Under the pieces are notes generated by a model. It searched no databases. It had not been told where the DNA came from and saw nothing but the letters and a program-made list of their open reading frames with translations. The translations under genes and the position numbers were made by a program. A DNA stretch of 64,000 bases from Verrucosispora sp. WMMD573 (GTDB lineage: Bacteria; Actinomycetota; Actinomycetes; Mycobacteriales; Micromonosporaceae): NCBI RefSeq assembly GCF_027497175.1, contig NZ_CP114901.1, positions 1,426,001 through 1,490,000 of the forward strand, written 5' to 3'. Shown piece by piece: positions 10,201 to 18,300 of this stretch (positions are counted from its first letter, which is position 1; each line of letters opens with the position of its first letter).

Positions 10201-11042
10201 GCGTGCGTGACGGTGGTGGGGCGGCCGTCCGCACCGATCAGCTGATCGCCTACCTGCACCTCACCCATCGTCGTCCAGCCGGTGGGGGTCGGCAGGGGTG
10301 TGTCGAGTGCCAGCGCCTTGCCAAGGCCAGGTCGCCCCGCCACGATGATCAACTGACCGGCGTGCAGCCCGTTGAGCAGGCGATCCAGGTCGGTGAAGCC
10401 GGTTGGTACGCCGGTCATCACGCCACCCTGGGCGCCGACCGCCTCGATCTCGTCGAGCGTCGGTTGCAGCATGTCGGCCAGGACCGCGAAGTCCTCGCTG
10501 ACCCGTCGTTCCGTGACGTCGTAGACGGCCTGCTGGGCGAGGTCGACGATGTCGTCCACGTCCCGGCTGCCACCGCTCGCGGTGCCGTAGCCGAGTTGGA
10601 CGATCCGGGTGCCGGCCTCGACCAGTCGCCGGAGCACCGCGCGTTCGCTGACGATGCGCGCGTAGTAGGCGGCGTTCGCCGCGGTCGGCACGCTCGCGAT
10701 CAACGTGTGCAGGTACGGCGCCCCGCCCACACGGGCCAGATCGCCGGAGTCGGCAAGTGCCGCCGCGACGGTGATGGCGTCGGCCGGCTCGCCCCTGCCG
10801 TAGATCTCCAAAATGGTGTCGAAGATGGTGGCGTGCACCGGCCGGTAGAAGTCGTTGGTCTTGAGAATCTCGACGACGTCGGCGATCGCGTCCTTGGAGA
10901 GCAGCATGCCGCCCAGGACGCACTGCTCCGCGGCGACATCCTGCGGCGGCGTCTTGTCGAACTGACCGTCGCGCGGCCCGTCGCCGGACTGCTGCCCGCT
11001 GCCCGGGAACGACTCCGTCCGCCTGTCGTCGGTGACCGACAC
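7269..11042 (-). CDS. dnaB: Replicative DNA helicase DnaB with two inteins
   Basis: The 1257-residue precursor is a hexameric fork helicase interrupted twice. The N-terminal domain (PPQDVAAEQCVLGGML) is followed by the RecA-like motor. Walker A, GRPGLGK-S, is split after K242 by intein 1 (residues 243-604). The motif DLRESG-SIEQDADV is split after G771 by intein 2 (residues 772-1197). Joining the exteins gives about 469 residues, a normal DnaB length. LIVVDYLQLM (Walker B) and PVIAVSQLNRGPEQR are intact. The GTG at 11042 is preferred because GGAGGGGGG lies just upstream; a GTG at 11057 adds five residues. A perfect DnaA box lies about 210 bases upstream. The gene converges on the broken gene to its left. 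Confidence 0.95.
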   Translation of the reverse strand: MSVTDDRRTESFPGSGQQSGDGPRDGQFDKTPPQDVAAEQCVLGGMLLSKDAIADVVEILKTNDFYRPVHATIFDTILEIYGRGEPADAITVAAALADSGDLARVGGAPYLHTLIASVPTAANAAYYARIVSERAVLRRLVEAGTRIVQLGYGTASGGSRDVDDIVDLAQQAVYDVTERRVSEDFAVLADMLQPTLDEIEAVGAQGGVMTGVPTGFTDLDRLLNGLHAGQLIIVAGRPGLGKALALDTPLPTPTGWTTMGEVQVGDQLIGADGRPTTVTHAYEVRHDRPCYEVEFSDGSVIVADAEHLWTTTTRAARRRQNELRPRDQWDTSARAKAAAVHRAVTAIPDRLVTHREAVEMGIAVTTEHIAATLRHPADGRANHAVTNAQPLALPAREDLPIPPYTLGVWLGDGHSAGARFTSADPEIAQYVEADGFVVAPGSSFTGLLRAAGVLNDKHIPQPYLRASEEQRRELLAGLLDTDGTAAAAGHVQYTTTSERIAEDVYELVVSLGYRCSIDRKRVNGRTPESSTAFTLSFSTADEVFRLTRKRESHATRRHTVGRAGSRSRYIVDVRQVPSVPVRCVTVDNEDHLYLAGRSMIPTHNSTASMDFARNAAIRANQASAIFSLEMSKVEIVMRLLSAEARVPLHVLRSGQLSDDDWTKLARCMGEISEAPLFVDDTPSMNLMEIRAKARRLKQRHDLKLIVVDYLQLMTSPKRTESRQQEVADLSRGLKLLAKEVECPVIAVSQLNRGPEQRTDKRPQLSDLRESGCLTSDTRVIRADDNSEVTLGQLLAEDARDIPVWALDESLRYTPRTMTHVFPSGRREVFRMTLASGKQIDATANHPFLTFAGWIPLGELNPGTRLATPRHVPAPLDVRALPEAEVVLMAHLLGDGSFVRRQPIRYASVDEANLQAVSEAARHFGVTAVRDDYPAARVTTLRLPAPYRLARGRRNPIAEWLDGFGLFGLRSHEKFVPPTLFGLPKGQITLFLRHIWATDGSVHVNKSGRGGRVYYSSTSRRLVEDISRLLLRYGITARLKTVPAARYRTQYTLDISGRDDQLRFLREIGVHGERSAECEALLAALTLTSSNTNVDTVPREVWERVREILVDNAMSHREFASAIGTQFCGSTLLKHAPSRSRLASIARTLDAADLDLHATNDIFWDEIVSIESIGDRDVFDATVLGTHNFVANGIATHNSIEQDADVVILLHRDDYYDKESPRAGEADFIVAKHRNGPTDTVTVAAQLHLSRFVDMAIV
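7452..8729 (-). other. Intein 2 in DnaB (class 1, LAGLIDADG)
   Basis: A 426-residue intein lies between G771 and S1198. It begins with Cys1 (CLTSDTRV), has the block B motif TANHPF (71-76) and ends with IATHN before Ser+1, all typical of class 1 inteins. LMAHLLGDG (116-124) and FLRHIWATDG (219-228) are LAGLIDADG endonuclease motifs. The junction ESG/SIEQ is, as I recall, the site used by the Synechocystis DnaB intein. About 100 residues between the second endonuclease motif and block F look like extra endonuclease or DNA-recognition sequence. Confidence 0.9.
9231..10316 (-). other. Intein 1 in DnaB Walker A site (class 3, LAGLIDADG)
   Basis: A 362-residue intein lies between K242 and S605 of the precursor. 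Its first residue is Ala, not Cys or Ser. It carries the Trp-Cys-Thr set that defines class 3 inteins: W67 (in DAEHLW), C341 (in VRCVTVD) and T360 (in PTHN). It ends His-Asn before an extein Ser. Class 3 splicing starts from the block F Cys. Two dodecapeptide-like motifs, LGVWLGDG (164-171) and LAGLLDTDG (233-241), indicate a LAGLIDADG homing endonuclease. The insertion disrupts the ATP-binding loop, so helicase activity requires splicing. Confidence 0.9.
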
Positions 11043-11433
11043 CGGGCCCCCCTCCACTGCGTCGGATCGGTTCCAGGCTTACCGCCCGGGTGCGACAACT
11101 CAACCGGCCGCTTCGATCGGGGGCCATCGGATCAGCAGGTCGGTGGCAACCATACGGACTGCGAGGTCAGCCGCTCAACCGTGGCGGTGGACGAGCCTCG
11201 GGACAACCTGTGGACTCAGGTGGACAACCATGTGCGCAGCGTGTGCACAGGGTGTGGATAACGGATGGGGAAATTCTCGCCAGGATGCCAGTGACCTGCG
11301 GAAACTTTTTCCCCAGCCTGTGGAGGGAATTTCCGGGTAGGGCTTTGTCCTGAACCTCCCGTAAGATCGGTACCCAACGGCTACACCTGCACAGCGGATT
11401 GCACTTTCGGTTGAGAAGGGTCACGCTCCGGCC
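11043..11433. other. Divergent region upstream of dnaB with DnaA box
   Basis: This 391-base region separates dnaB from a rightward membrane-protein gene. It holds a perfect DnaA box (TGTGGATAA, 11253-11261) and several related GTGGAC and GTGCAC strings between 11205 and 11260. A TAAGAT hexamer at 11362-11367 is a possible -10 box for the rightward gene. I see no gene in it. Confidence 0.55.
11253..11261 (-). promoter_or_regulatory. DnaA box upstream of dnaB
   Basis: A perfect TTATCCACA on the reverse strand, about 210 bases before the dnaB start. It could link dnaB expression to DnaA activity; that is inference from position. Confidence 0.55.
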
Positions 11434-13089
11434 GTGAGTTACCGGGACTGGGCACGCGGGGAGGACGGTCCGCGCGAGCGGCGACCGACCGCTTCGTGGG
11501 CCGAGCCCGTCGAGGATTCACGGGCCGACCGTTACGACTCGGCAGCCGAGCGCTACCGCACCCCGAGTCGTCGGCGGGCGATCGAGCGCGGCCAGGAGGA
11601 GCCGGCCGAGCCGTATCTGCCGCGCTGGGCCCTGGAATCGGGAGTCAGCAGCGTCGACGGTGGCGGTCGGCATGCCGCGCCGGACGACGATGACGACGAT
11701 GACCGGCCGCACTACGGCGATGGCGGCTGGCGAGCGTCGGGGGCTTCCCGGGCCAGTCGGAGCCGGCGCTCCGCTGAGGCTGATTGGCGTGATCCGCCGC
11801 CCCGCGCCATCGCCTCGTCGCCAGCGGTGGTGCCGCAGTCCGACCACACCCGTGAGTGGACCTTCGACACTCCGCAGGAGGAGGGGTACGTCGGCAGCCG
11901 CCGGGCCGAGGAGGACGATCCGGTCTCGGGGGTGGCGCCGCAGAGTCGGCCTCGCCGCGCCCAGTCCCGCCGACGCCAGGTGACCTGGTCCGGCCTGGAG
12001 GACGAGGGCCAGCAGACCTCCGACTCGGAGCCGGCCGTCGATCCGACGCCTCGACGTCGGCGGCGAGCGATCGAGCCGGCACCCGGTCCGGCAGTGGACC
12101 CCTGGGAACGGACTGCGGAACCCTGGGAGCGGACGGCGGAGCCGGCACCGCACCGACCTGCGGTGGATCCGTGGGACGCCTCCGGTATGCACGCCTGGGA
12201 GCAGCCCACCGGTCTGGATCGTCGTGCCGATTCCGGCCTGGTTGATCCCTGGGACGCCGACAGCACGAGCCAGTGGCTTCAGTCGTCGGCGTCGGAGCAG
12301 TGGCTGGAGCCGGACAGCACGGGCCAGTGGGACCGCGATCCCGAGCTTGATCGACGGGAACGGCAGCGGGACCGCAACAGGTGGGAGGACTACTCCGAGC
12401 CGGACCGTGATCGTACGGAGCGTCCCCGGTCGGATGGCGCACCCGGTGCGCAGCAGTGGTCGTGGAGCAGCCGATCCGAGCCGGAGCCGCCGCAGGCGAC
12501 CTTTTGGCCGGGTACCCGGTTGGCCGGTGACGATCCGCGTTGGGTTGACGCGCCGGCCTCGGCACCCCGGTCACCGGTGGTGAGCTACACGGCACCGCGC
12601 CCCCGCCCGGTGGCCAGGCGGGGTACTGCTGCGGTCCCGCAGGCTCGGCCGGTAGGCATGGCGGCGGTACGACGCCGCATCGAGTCGGTGGGCAACGCCG
12701 GCTGGAACCACCGGCTGGAAGACGACCTGCTTGATCCCGATCCGGGCGGCCCCTGGCTGCCCCTGCTCTACACCGCAGCCTGTTACGTCCTGCCGGCGGT
12801 TGTGGTCTTCGTCTGGTTGCTGACCCTGGACGGGGCGCCGCCAGTGGGCTGCGTGACGGACATCAGTGGCGGTGGTTGCGAGTCACCCCGGGCGCGGGCG
12901 TTCGGGGCGATGGTGGGCGGGCTGCCGCGCTTCGGCCTGGCCCTGGCCAGCAGCCTGGCGATCGCGACACTGCTGCGTCGGGTGGGTACGACCTGGCGTC
13001 CGACCACTGTGGCGCTCGCCGCCGCCGTGGTGGGTGGCGGCCTCTCGACGGTGATGATCAGCGCGGTGACCGGCCAACCCATCGGATGA
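11434..13089 (+). CDS. Large disordered protein with C-terminal membrane helices
   Basis: I do not recognise a named family. The first ~430 of 551 residues are hydrophilic and rich in R, E, D, P, S and W. They include near-repeats such as EPWERTAEPWERTAEP and several W-D-A or W-L units (DPWDASG, DPWDADS, SQWLQS). The last ~120 residues carry three hydrophobic helices (PLLYTAACYVLPAVVVFVWL, then two more ending ISAVTGQP). It is probably a membrane protein with a long cytoplasmic tail that binds partners. The start is GTG at 11434, since upstream sequence is non-coding. A strong hairpin follows its stop, where it converges with rplI. Confidence 0.7.
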   Translation: MSYRDWARGEDGPRERRPTASWAEPVEDSRADRYDSAAERYRTPSRRRAIERGQEEPAEPYLPRWALESGVSSVDGGGRHAAPDDDDDDDRPHYGDGGWRASGASRASRSRRSAEADWRDPPPRAIASSPAVVPQSDHTREWTFDTPQEEGYVGSRRAEEDDPVSGVAPQSRPRRAQSRRRQVTWSGLEDEGQQTSDSEPAVDPTPRRRRRAIEPAPGPAVDPWERTAEPWERTAEPAPHRPAVDPWDASGMHAWEQPTGLDRRADSGLVDPWDADSTSQWLQSSASEQWLEPDSTGQWDRDPELDRRERQRDRNRWEDYSEPDRDRTERPRSDGAPGAQQWSWSSRSEPEPPQATFWPGTRLAGDDPRWVDAPASAPRSPVVSYTAPRPRPVARRGTAAVPQARPVGMAAVRRRIESVGNAGWNHRLEDDLLDPDPGGPWLPLLYTAACYVLPAVVVFVWLLTLDGAPPVGCVTDISGGGCESPRARAFGAMVGGLPRFGLALASSLAIATLLRRVGTTWRPTTVALAAAVVGGGLSTVMISAVTGQPIG

Positions 13090-13109
13090 TCCGGTACTTC
13101 ACGAACAAC

Positions 13110-13150
13110 GACGCAGGGCCCGCACCGGTGCACGGTGCGGGCCCTGCGTC
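13110..13150. terminator. Bidirectional hairpin between convergent genes
   Basis: A perfect 17-base-pair stem (13110-13126 with 13134-13150) and a 7-base loop sit between the rightward membrane protein and leftward rplI. There is no T-run, which is usual for high-GC actinomycete terminators. Confidence 0.75.
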
Positions 13151-13166
13151 AGTTGCCGGCCGGGAC

Positions 13167-13613
13167 TCAGCCCTGCACGACGTTGAGATTGAACGTGGCG
13201 GTCACCTCGGGGTGCAGTTTGATCCGCACCGGGTGCGACCCGATCGACTTGATGTGGCCGGAAACCTCCAGCCGCCGCCGGTCGAGAGCCGGACCACCGG
13301 CCGCCTTGACGGCGTCGACGATCTCGGCCGGGGTGACCGAGCCGAAGAGCCGACCGCCTTCACCGGCACGGGCCTTCAGGGTCACCTTGAGGGCCTCAAG
13401 CTGCGCCTTCACCTCGTTGGCGTGATCCAGGTCGCGGATCTCACGGGCCGAGCGGGCCCGCTTGATGAGGGTGACCTGCTTTTCCGCGCCCTTGGTCCAG
13501 GCGATCGCGAAGCCCTGCGGGAGCAGGTAGTTACGGCCGTAGCCGTTCTTGACCTCCACGATGTCGCCCGGGGCACCGAGCCCGGACACCTCCTGAGTCA
13601 GGATGATCTTCAT
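13167..13613 (-). CDS. rplI: 50S ribosomal protein bL9
   Basis: A 148-residue L9 with the canonical start MKIILTQEVSGLGAPGDIVEVK, the GYGRNYLLPQGFA loop, a central helix (KAQLEALKVTLKARA) and the C-terminal domain with LFGSVTPAEIVDAVK. It binds 23S rRNA near the L1 stalk. The ATG at 13613 is preferred over a longer upstream frame because the family begins there. It is last in the leftward rpsF-ssb-rpsR-rplI operon and starts 13 bases after the rpsR stop. Confidence 0.95.
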   Translation of the reverse strand: MKIILTQEVSGLGAPGDIVEVKNGYGRNYLLPQGFAIAWTKGAEKQVTLIKRARSAREIRDLDHANEVKAQLEALKVTLKARAGEGGRLFGSVTPAEIVDAVKAAGGPALDRRRLEVSGHIKSIGSHPVRIKLHPEVTATFNLNVVQG

Positions 13614-13626
13614 GTCGGTGCCTCTC

Positions 13627-13866
13627 TCAGCGGGCCGTCGCGGTGTACGGCAGGAGCGCCATCTCACGGGCGTTCTTGACCGCACGGGCGATCTGCCGCT
13701 GCTGCTGCGAGGTGACGCCGGTCACCCGCCGAGCGCGGATCTTGCCGCGATCGGAGATGAACTTGCGCAGCAGCGCGGTGTCCTTGTAGTCGATGTAGGT
13801 GATCCCGTCCTTGTCGAGCGGGTTCACCTTCTTCTTCGGCTTGCGCAGTGCCGCAGCCTTCGCCAT
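13627..13866 (-). CDS. rpsR: 30S ribosomal protein bS18 (cysteine-free form)
   Basis: A 79-residue S18 with the conserved core [20 protein letters not shown] and the end [13 protein letters not shown]. It pairs with S6 on the 30S platform. The N-terminal zinc-binding cysteines of the C+ form are replaced by [11 protein letters not shown], and there is no Cys in the protein, so this is a zinc-independent type. The ATG at 13866 has CCAGGAG upstream. It sits third in the operon after ssb. Confidence 0.95.
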   Translation of the reverse strand: MAKAAALRKPKKKVNPLDKDGITYIDYKDTALLRKFISDRGKIRARRVTGVTSQQQRQIARAVKNAREMALLPYTATAR

Positions 13867-13907
13867 TGCTCTTGCTCCTGGTTTACGATCACGGGCGCTC
13901 GGCGCCA

Positions 13908-14417
13908 TTAGAACGGAGGCTCCTCGTCGAAGTTGCCGCCACCCGAACGTGCGGGAGCCGGTGCGGCCGAAGCCCAGGGGTCGTCGAAGTTGCCTCCGCC
14001 GCCCTGGCCACCACCGCCACCACTACCGAAGCCGCCGCCACCGCCGCCGGACCGGGACATCTTCTGCACCTTCGCCGTGGCGTAGCGCAGTGACGGGCCG
14101 ATCTCGTCGACCTCCAGCTCGATGACGGTGCGCTTCTCACCCTCGCGGGTCTCGTACGACCGCTGACGCAGCCGGCCCGAGACGATGACGCGGGCGCCGC
14201 GCTGAAGCGACTCCGCGACGTGCTCCGCGGCCTGCCGCCAGACGGTGCACGAAAGGAACAGCGGCTCGCCGTCCTTCCACTCACCGGATGCCTTGTCCAT
14301 GAACCGGGGCGTCGAGGCGACCCGGAACTTGGCGACCGCGGCACCGGAGGGGGTGAACCGCAACTCGGGGTCATCGGTCAGGTTGCCGATGACCGTGATG
14401 GTGGTGTCTCCTGCCAT
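13908..14417 (-). CDS. ssb: Single-stranded DNA-binding protein
   Basis: A 169-residue SSB. The OB-fold covers about residues 1-115 ([21 protein letters not shown], then [21 protein letters not shown]). A glycine-rich linker follows, then the acidic end FDEEPPF that recruits partner proteins. The ATG at 14417 has GAGGAG seven bases upstream and is chosen over a TTG two codons earlier. It lies between rpsF and rpsR, the usual order for this operon. Confidence 0.95.
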   Translation of the reverse strand: MAGDTTITVIGNLTDDPELRFTPSGAAVAKFRVASTPRFMDKASGEWKDGEPLFLSCTVWRQAAEHVAESLQRGARVIVSGRLRQRSYETREGEKRTVIELEVDEIGPSLRYATAKVQKMSRSGGGGGGFGSGGGGGQGGGGNFDDPWASAAPAPARSGGGNFDEEPPF

Positions 14418-14516
14418 GACCAACTCCTCGCGCGCTCATCCGTTCCGCCGTACAGGTTCTCAGAACCCTCCGACAGCGACGGTGAGGCTGATCCGGGTGG
14501 GGCCGGGGTGGGTTTG

Positions 14517-14807
14517 CTAGCGCATCTCCGGCCGGAGGACCTTCGTACGCAGCACGGACTCGTTGAGCCGCAGCTGGCGGTCCAGCTCGGCCACCGCCTC
14601 CGGCGTCGCCTGGAGGTCGATGACGGCGTAGATGCCCTCGGCCTTCTTGTTGATCTCGTAGGCGAGGCGTCGGCGGCCCCACACATCGGTCTTCTCCACC
14701 GAGCCACCCGCGGTCCTGATCACGTTCAGGTACGTGTCGAGCGACGGGGCGACGGTGCGCTCCTCGAGGCTGGGGTCGAGGATCACCATGATCTCGTAAT
14801 GACGCAA
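14517..14807 (-). CDS. rpsF: 30S ribosomal protein bS6
   Basis: A 96-residue S6 ([50 protein letters not shown]). It forms the S6-S18 heterodimer on the 30S platform. The start is TTG at 14807, nine bases after GGAGGT; no ATG or GTG gives the right N-terminus. It is first in the rpsF-ssb-rpsR-rplI operon. A 7-base-pair hairpin in its leader (14836-14854) sits where S6:S18-responsive leader structures occur in other bacteria, but I cannot confirm that motif. Confidence 0.95.
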   Translation of the reverse strand: MRHYEIMVILDPSLEERTVAPSLDTYLNVIRTAGGSVEKTDVWGRRRLAYEINKKAEGIYAVIDLQATPEAVAELDRQLRLNESVLRTKVLRPEMR

Positions 14808-15317
14808 GACGTGCTCACCTCCTGTGGGCTAGGCGGCCACGGTCCTTCCGTGGCAGGAGGTCGTGCGTCGTGGCCCGTTCCGGTGCCGGGGGAACCCGGC
14901 CGGGACGGGACAACCGGACCAGGATACCCGGCCTTGACGATCACCATCACCGAGGTGACGACGCACAGCGAACCGGGGGTCCGTGCCGACGTCGCTGTCG
15001 GCACGGACCCCCGGTCACGGGGCCGCGGGGCGCCTGGTCCGCATTCCTTGGGTGGGACCTGGGGAGGAACGACCACACCGATGAGGTTGGACCGGAGACG
15101 CCCCGCGGAGCTTTATCACGTTGTTACCTGACGTTATCGCGGAAGCCGGTGCTTCATGGGGCAAATCCTAGAATTACCGACATTTTTATCCCAAGTGCTG
15201 CTGTGTCGTCTTGACCTGAGGATCCATTGGCATCAACGACTGCCGCCGGTGTCGGTGACGCGGCCAGGTAGCGGGCGGTCGGCCCACCCGTCGGTGGCGG
15301 GACGTAGGCTCGCCTGC
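14808..15317. other. Divergent rpsF / endonuclease IV intergenic region
   Basis: This 510-base region holds the rpsF leader, a perfect 19-base-pair hairpin (14972-15015), an AT-rich patch around 15140-15220 and the leaderless promoter of the endonuclease IV gene. I found no protein-coding gene. Confidence 0.55.
14972..15015. terminator. Orphan 19-bp perfect hairpin
   Basis: Arms 14972-14990 and 14997-15015 are perfectly complementary around a 6-base loop. It looks like a terminator, but both adjacent genes read away from it. It may be a relic of a lost gene, an attenuator in the rpsF leader, or insulation between divergent units. Confidence 0.5.
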
Positions 15318-16109
15318 ATGCGTATCGGAGCCCACGTCGATCCGACCGACCCGCTGGCGGAGGCGATCGCCCGAGCAGCGGACGCCGTGCAGTTCTTCCT
15401 CTCCGACCCTCAGGGCTGGAAGTCGCCGCAGCCCCGCTCCGACGCGGCAGCGCTGATCGGTGCCGAAGTCGACGTGTACGTGCACGCGCCGTACGTCATC
15501 AATGTCGCCACCGGCAACAACCGCATCCGGATCCCCAGCCGCAAGCTGCTGCTCGCGCACGCCAGAGCGGCCGCGGCGATCGGCGCCAAGGGCCTGGTGG
15601 TGCACGGCGGGCACGTGAACGCGGGTGACGATCCGGCGACCGGGTTCGACAACTGGCGAAAGGCGCTGTCGTACGCGGCCGAGTCGGGTGGCTTCGGGCT
15701 GCCCGTGCTGATCGAGAACACCGCCGGTGGCGAGAACGCCTGCGCCCGCCGGCTCGATGCGCTCGCCCGGCTCTGGGACGCCGTCGGTGACCAGCAGGTC
15801 GGGTTCTGCCTGGACACCTGCCACGCCCATGCCGGCGGGGAGGAACTGCTCGGTCTGGTCGATCGGGTGAAGGCGATCACCGGCCGGATCGACCTGGTAC
15901 ACGCCAACAACTCCAAGGACGGGTTCGGGTCGGGGCGGGATCGCCACGACAACCTGTCGGGTGGGACGATCGACCCGGAGCTCCTGGTCGCGGTGATCCG
16001 CGCGGCGGACGCGCCGGTCATCGTGGAGACGCCCGGGGGCGTCGAGGGGCAGGGCAACGACATCGCTTTCCTGCGTCGGCAACTCGACGGGGAGACCGGA
16101 GCACGATGA
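15318..16109 (+). CDS. nfo: Endonuclease IV (AP endonuclease family 2)
   Basis: A 263-residue TIM-barrel endonuclease that nicks DNA 5' of abasic sites in base-excision repair. Expected metal ligands are visible in order: [51 protein letters not shown] and VETPGG. It is slightly shorter than the E. coli enzyme. The ATG at 15318 is preferred over a longer upstream frame: a TAGGCT -10 box (15305-15310) ends seven bases before it, so the mRNA is probably leaderless. Its stop overlaps the next gene's ATG by four bases. Confidence 0.9.
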   Translation: MRIGAHVDPTDPLAEAIARAADAVQFFLSDPQGWKSPQPRSDAAALIGAEVDVYVHAPYVINVATGNNRIRIPSRKLLLAHARAAAAIGAKGLVVHGGHVNAGDDPATGFDNWRKALSYAAESGGFGLPVLIENTAGGENACARRLDALARLWDAVGDQQVGFCLDTCHAHAGGEELLGLVDRVKAITGRIDLVHANNSKDGFGSGRDRHDNLSGGTIDPELLVAVIRAADAPVIVETPGGVEGQGNDIAFLRRQLDGETGAR

Positions 16110-18274
16110 CCACGGACCAGTCCGCCTCCGGCGGCCCCAGGCCGACCTCGCGCGACGCCCGGGCCACCGATGGTCCGACGCCCGGCGGCACCGACCCGCA
16201 GAGCCGGCGCGACCCCAACGGTGTCCCGGCGAGCGCCTTCAACGACGCCGACCAGGACGAGGCTGCCCTGGGTAAGACCGCCGACCAGGGCAAGACCAAC
16301 ACCGTGGACACGGCCGACGCCAAGAGCGAGGTCGGCGCCAAGAGCAGAGCCGGCGACCAGGACGGGCCGGGGAAGAAGGACGAGGCCGGCAAGACGGCGG
16401 GCGGCGACGGGGCCGGCGCGGGCGACAGCGGCACGCCCGATGGCAAACCGGCAACGGACGGAAGCAAGCCCGACGGCACCCCGGCGGAGGGCGAGAGCAA
16501 GCCGGACCCGTGGGCCGCCTTCGGGCCCGCACCGGAGCCGGTGCCCACCCGGTACGGGCGGCTGGGCCGGCGGGTCGGCCGGCTGCTGATCCACGAGTGG
16601 ACGCTGGCCGCCGTCGCGTCGCTGGCGCTGGCCGTGCTGATGACCTGGCCGACACTTCGTTACCCGGCACACACGCTGCCGCAGGACTACTGGGACCCGA
16701 GCCTCCAGGCCTGGCAGATGGCCTGGTCCGGGCACATCCTGCTGACCGAACCGGCCCAGCTCTGGCACGCCAACGCGTTCTTCCCGGAACGGTGGAGTTT
16801 CGCCTTCTCGGACACCCTGCTCGGGTACGCGCCGGCCGGCATGATCGGCAGTGGCCCCGAGGCCGCCCTCGTTCGCTACAACATCATGTTCGTGCTGGCA
16901 CACGCCCTCGCCGCCTTCGGCGCGTACGTGCTGGCCCGGCAGCTCGGCGCCAGCCGGACGGGCGCCGCGGTGGTCGGTGCCGCGTACGCCTACGCGCCGT
17001 GGCTCCTGGCCCAGGCCGGCCACCTGCACGTGGTCTCCAACGGCGGCATTCCGCTGGCGCTGGCCATGCTGGCCCGGGGCCACGGCTGGTCGCTGCGGCA
17101 CGGCTACCGACCGGAGCGCCGACACGAGGGCTGGGTGTACGCCGGCTGGCTGGTGGCCGCCTGGCAGCTCAGCCTCGGATTCGGTATCGGCCTGCCGTTC
17201 GCGTACGTCCTCGCCGGCGCCGTGCTGGTCGCCGCCATCATCTGGTACGCGAAACGGATCTTCTGGCGACTCAAGCGCCCCTTCGGTCAGCGGTTGTTCG
17301 TCGCCGACCTGATCGGCGGGCTGATCTTCGCCGGGGTGGGCGTCCTGATGGCCATCCCGTACTTCACCGTCACCCAGCTGCACCCCAACGCCGAACGGAC
17401 AATCGGCGACATCGCCATCTTCTCGCCGCCCGCGACCGGTTTCGTCACCGCCCCGGCCGAGTCCCGCCTCTGGGGCGGGCTGCACGAAGGCGCCCGGTCG
17501 CTACTGCCGTGGCACCCGGAGATGACCCTGCTGCCCGGCTTCGTGCTGTACGCGCTGGCCCTCGGCGGGCTGTTCTTCTCCATCTGGAAGCTCCGCCAAC
17601 GGCTCCTGCTGCTCGCCGGCGTGCTGGTCGCGATGGCCCTGTCGATGGGTACCGAGCTGTTCGGCGGTCGCTTCACCTACGTACCGCTCTTCGACCATCT
17701 GCCCGGCTGGAGCGGCATCCGGACGCCGGGCCGGATGATGCTGTGGGCGACGTTGCTGCTCGGGCTGCTCGCGGCGGGGGCGGTCAGCGCGTTCGCCGAA
17801 CGGGTCCGAGAGATCTCCGCCGAGCGGATTCCCTCCTGGCCGAGCCCCTGGCTACGCCTGGCGACCCTGGTGCCGCTGCTGCTGGTCATCGCCGAGGGCA
17901 CCAACACCACACCTCACCCGGTGGTGCCGGCGCAGCCGGCGGCGATGCGTTCGGTCGACGGCCCGCTGCTCGTGCTGCCCAGCGGGCAGAACCACGACCA
18001 ACCGGTGATGCTGTGGTCGACCACGCGATTCCAGGACATCGTCAACGGCGGCAGCGGTTTCACCCCACGTCAACTCGACGACGTACGCCGGGTCACCATG
18101 ACCTTTCCCGATCAGACAAGCGTCGACTATCTGCGCACGCTCGGCGTGGACAACGTGCTGGTGCTGCGCGACAAGATCGCCGGCACCCCGTGGGAGGTGA
18201 GCGTCGACGCACCGGTCGACGGGCTGGGCATCACCCGCGAGGAGATCGACGCCGTCGTCGTCTTCCGCCTCTGA
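16106..18274 (+). CDS. Large polytopic membrane protein, glycosyltransferase-like
   Basis: Of 722 residues, the first ~150 are disordered, highly charged and rich in D, G, K, T and P (probably cytoplasmic). About eleven membrane helices follow. Between the first two is a loop with [17 protein letters not shown] and [20 protein letters not shown], reminiscent of the extracytoplasmic acidic loop of GT-C glycosyltransferases. The C-terminus ([19 protein letters not shown]) looks like a small periplasmic domain. The donor and acceptor are unknown. Translation is coupled to endonuclease IV by an ATGA overlap, but the functions look unrelated. Confidence 0.7.
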   Translation: MTTDQSASGGPRPTSRDARATDGPTPGGTDPQSRRDPNGVPASAFNDADQDEAALGKTADQGKTNTVDTADAKSEVGAKSRAGDQDGPGKKDEAGKTAGGDGAGAGDSGTPDGKPATDGSKPDGTPAEGESKPDPWAAFGPAPEPVPTRYGRLGRRVGRLLIHEWTLAAVASLALAVLMTWPTLRYPAHTLPQDYWDPSLQAWQMAWSGHILLTEPAQLWHANAFFPERWSFAFSDTLLGYAPAGMIGSGPEAALVRYNIMFVLAHALAAFGAYVLARQLGASRTGAAVVGAAYAYAPWLLAQAGHLHVVSNGGIPLALAMLARGHGWSLRHGYRPERRHEGWVYAGWLVAAWQLSLGFGIGLPFAYVLAGAVLVAAIIWYAKRIFWRLKRPFGQRLFVADLIGGLIFAGVGVLMAIPYFTVTQLHPNAERTIGDIAIFSPPATGFVTAPAESRLWGGLHEGARSLLPWHPEMTLLPGFVLYALALGGLFFSIWKLRQRLLLLAGVLVAMALSMGTELFGGRFTYVPLFDHLPGWSGIRTPGRMMLWATLLLGLLAAGAVSAFAERVREISAERIPSWPSPWLRLATLVPLLLVIAEGTNTTPHPVVPAQPAAMRSVDGPLLVLPSGQNHDQPVMLWSTTRFQDIVNGGSGFTPRQLDDVRRVTMTFPDQTSVDYLRTLGVDNVLVLRDKIAGTPWEVSVDAPVDGLGITREEIDAVVVFRL

Positions 18275-18300
18275 ACGTCGAGCGCTAGCGCGCCACCGGG

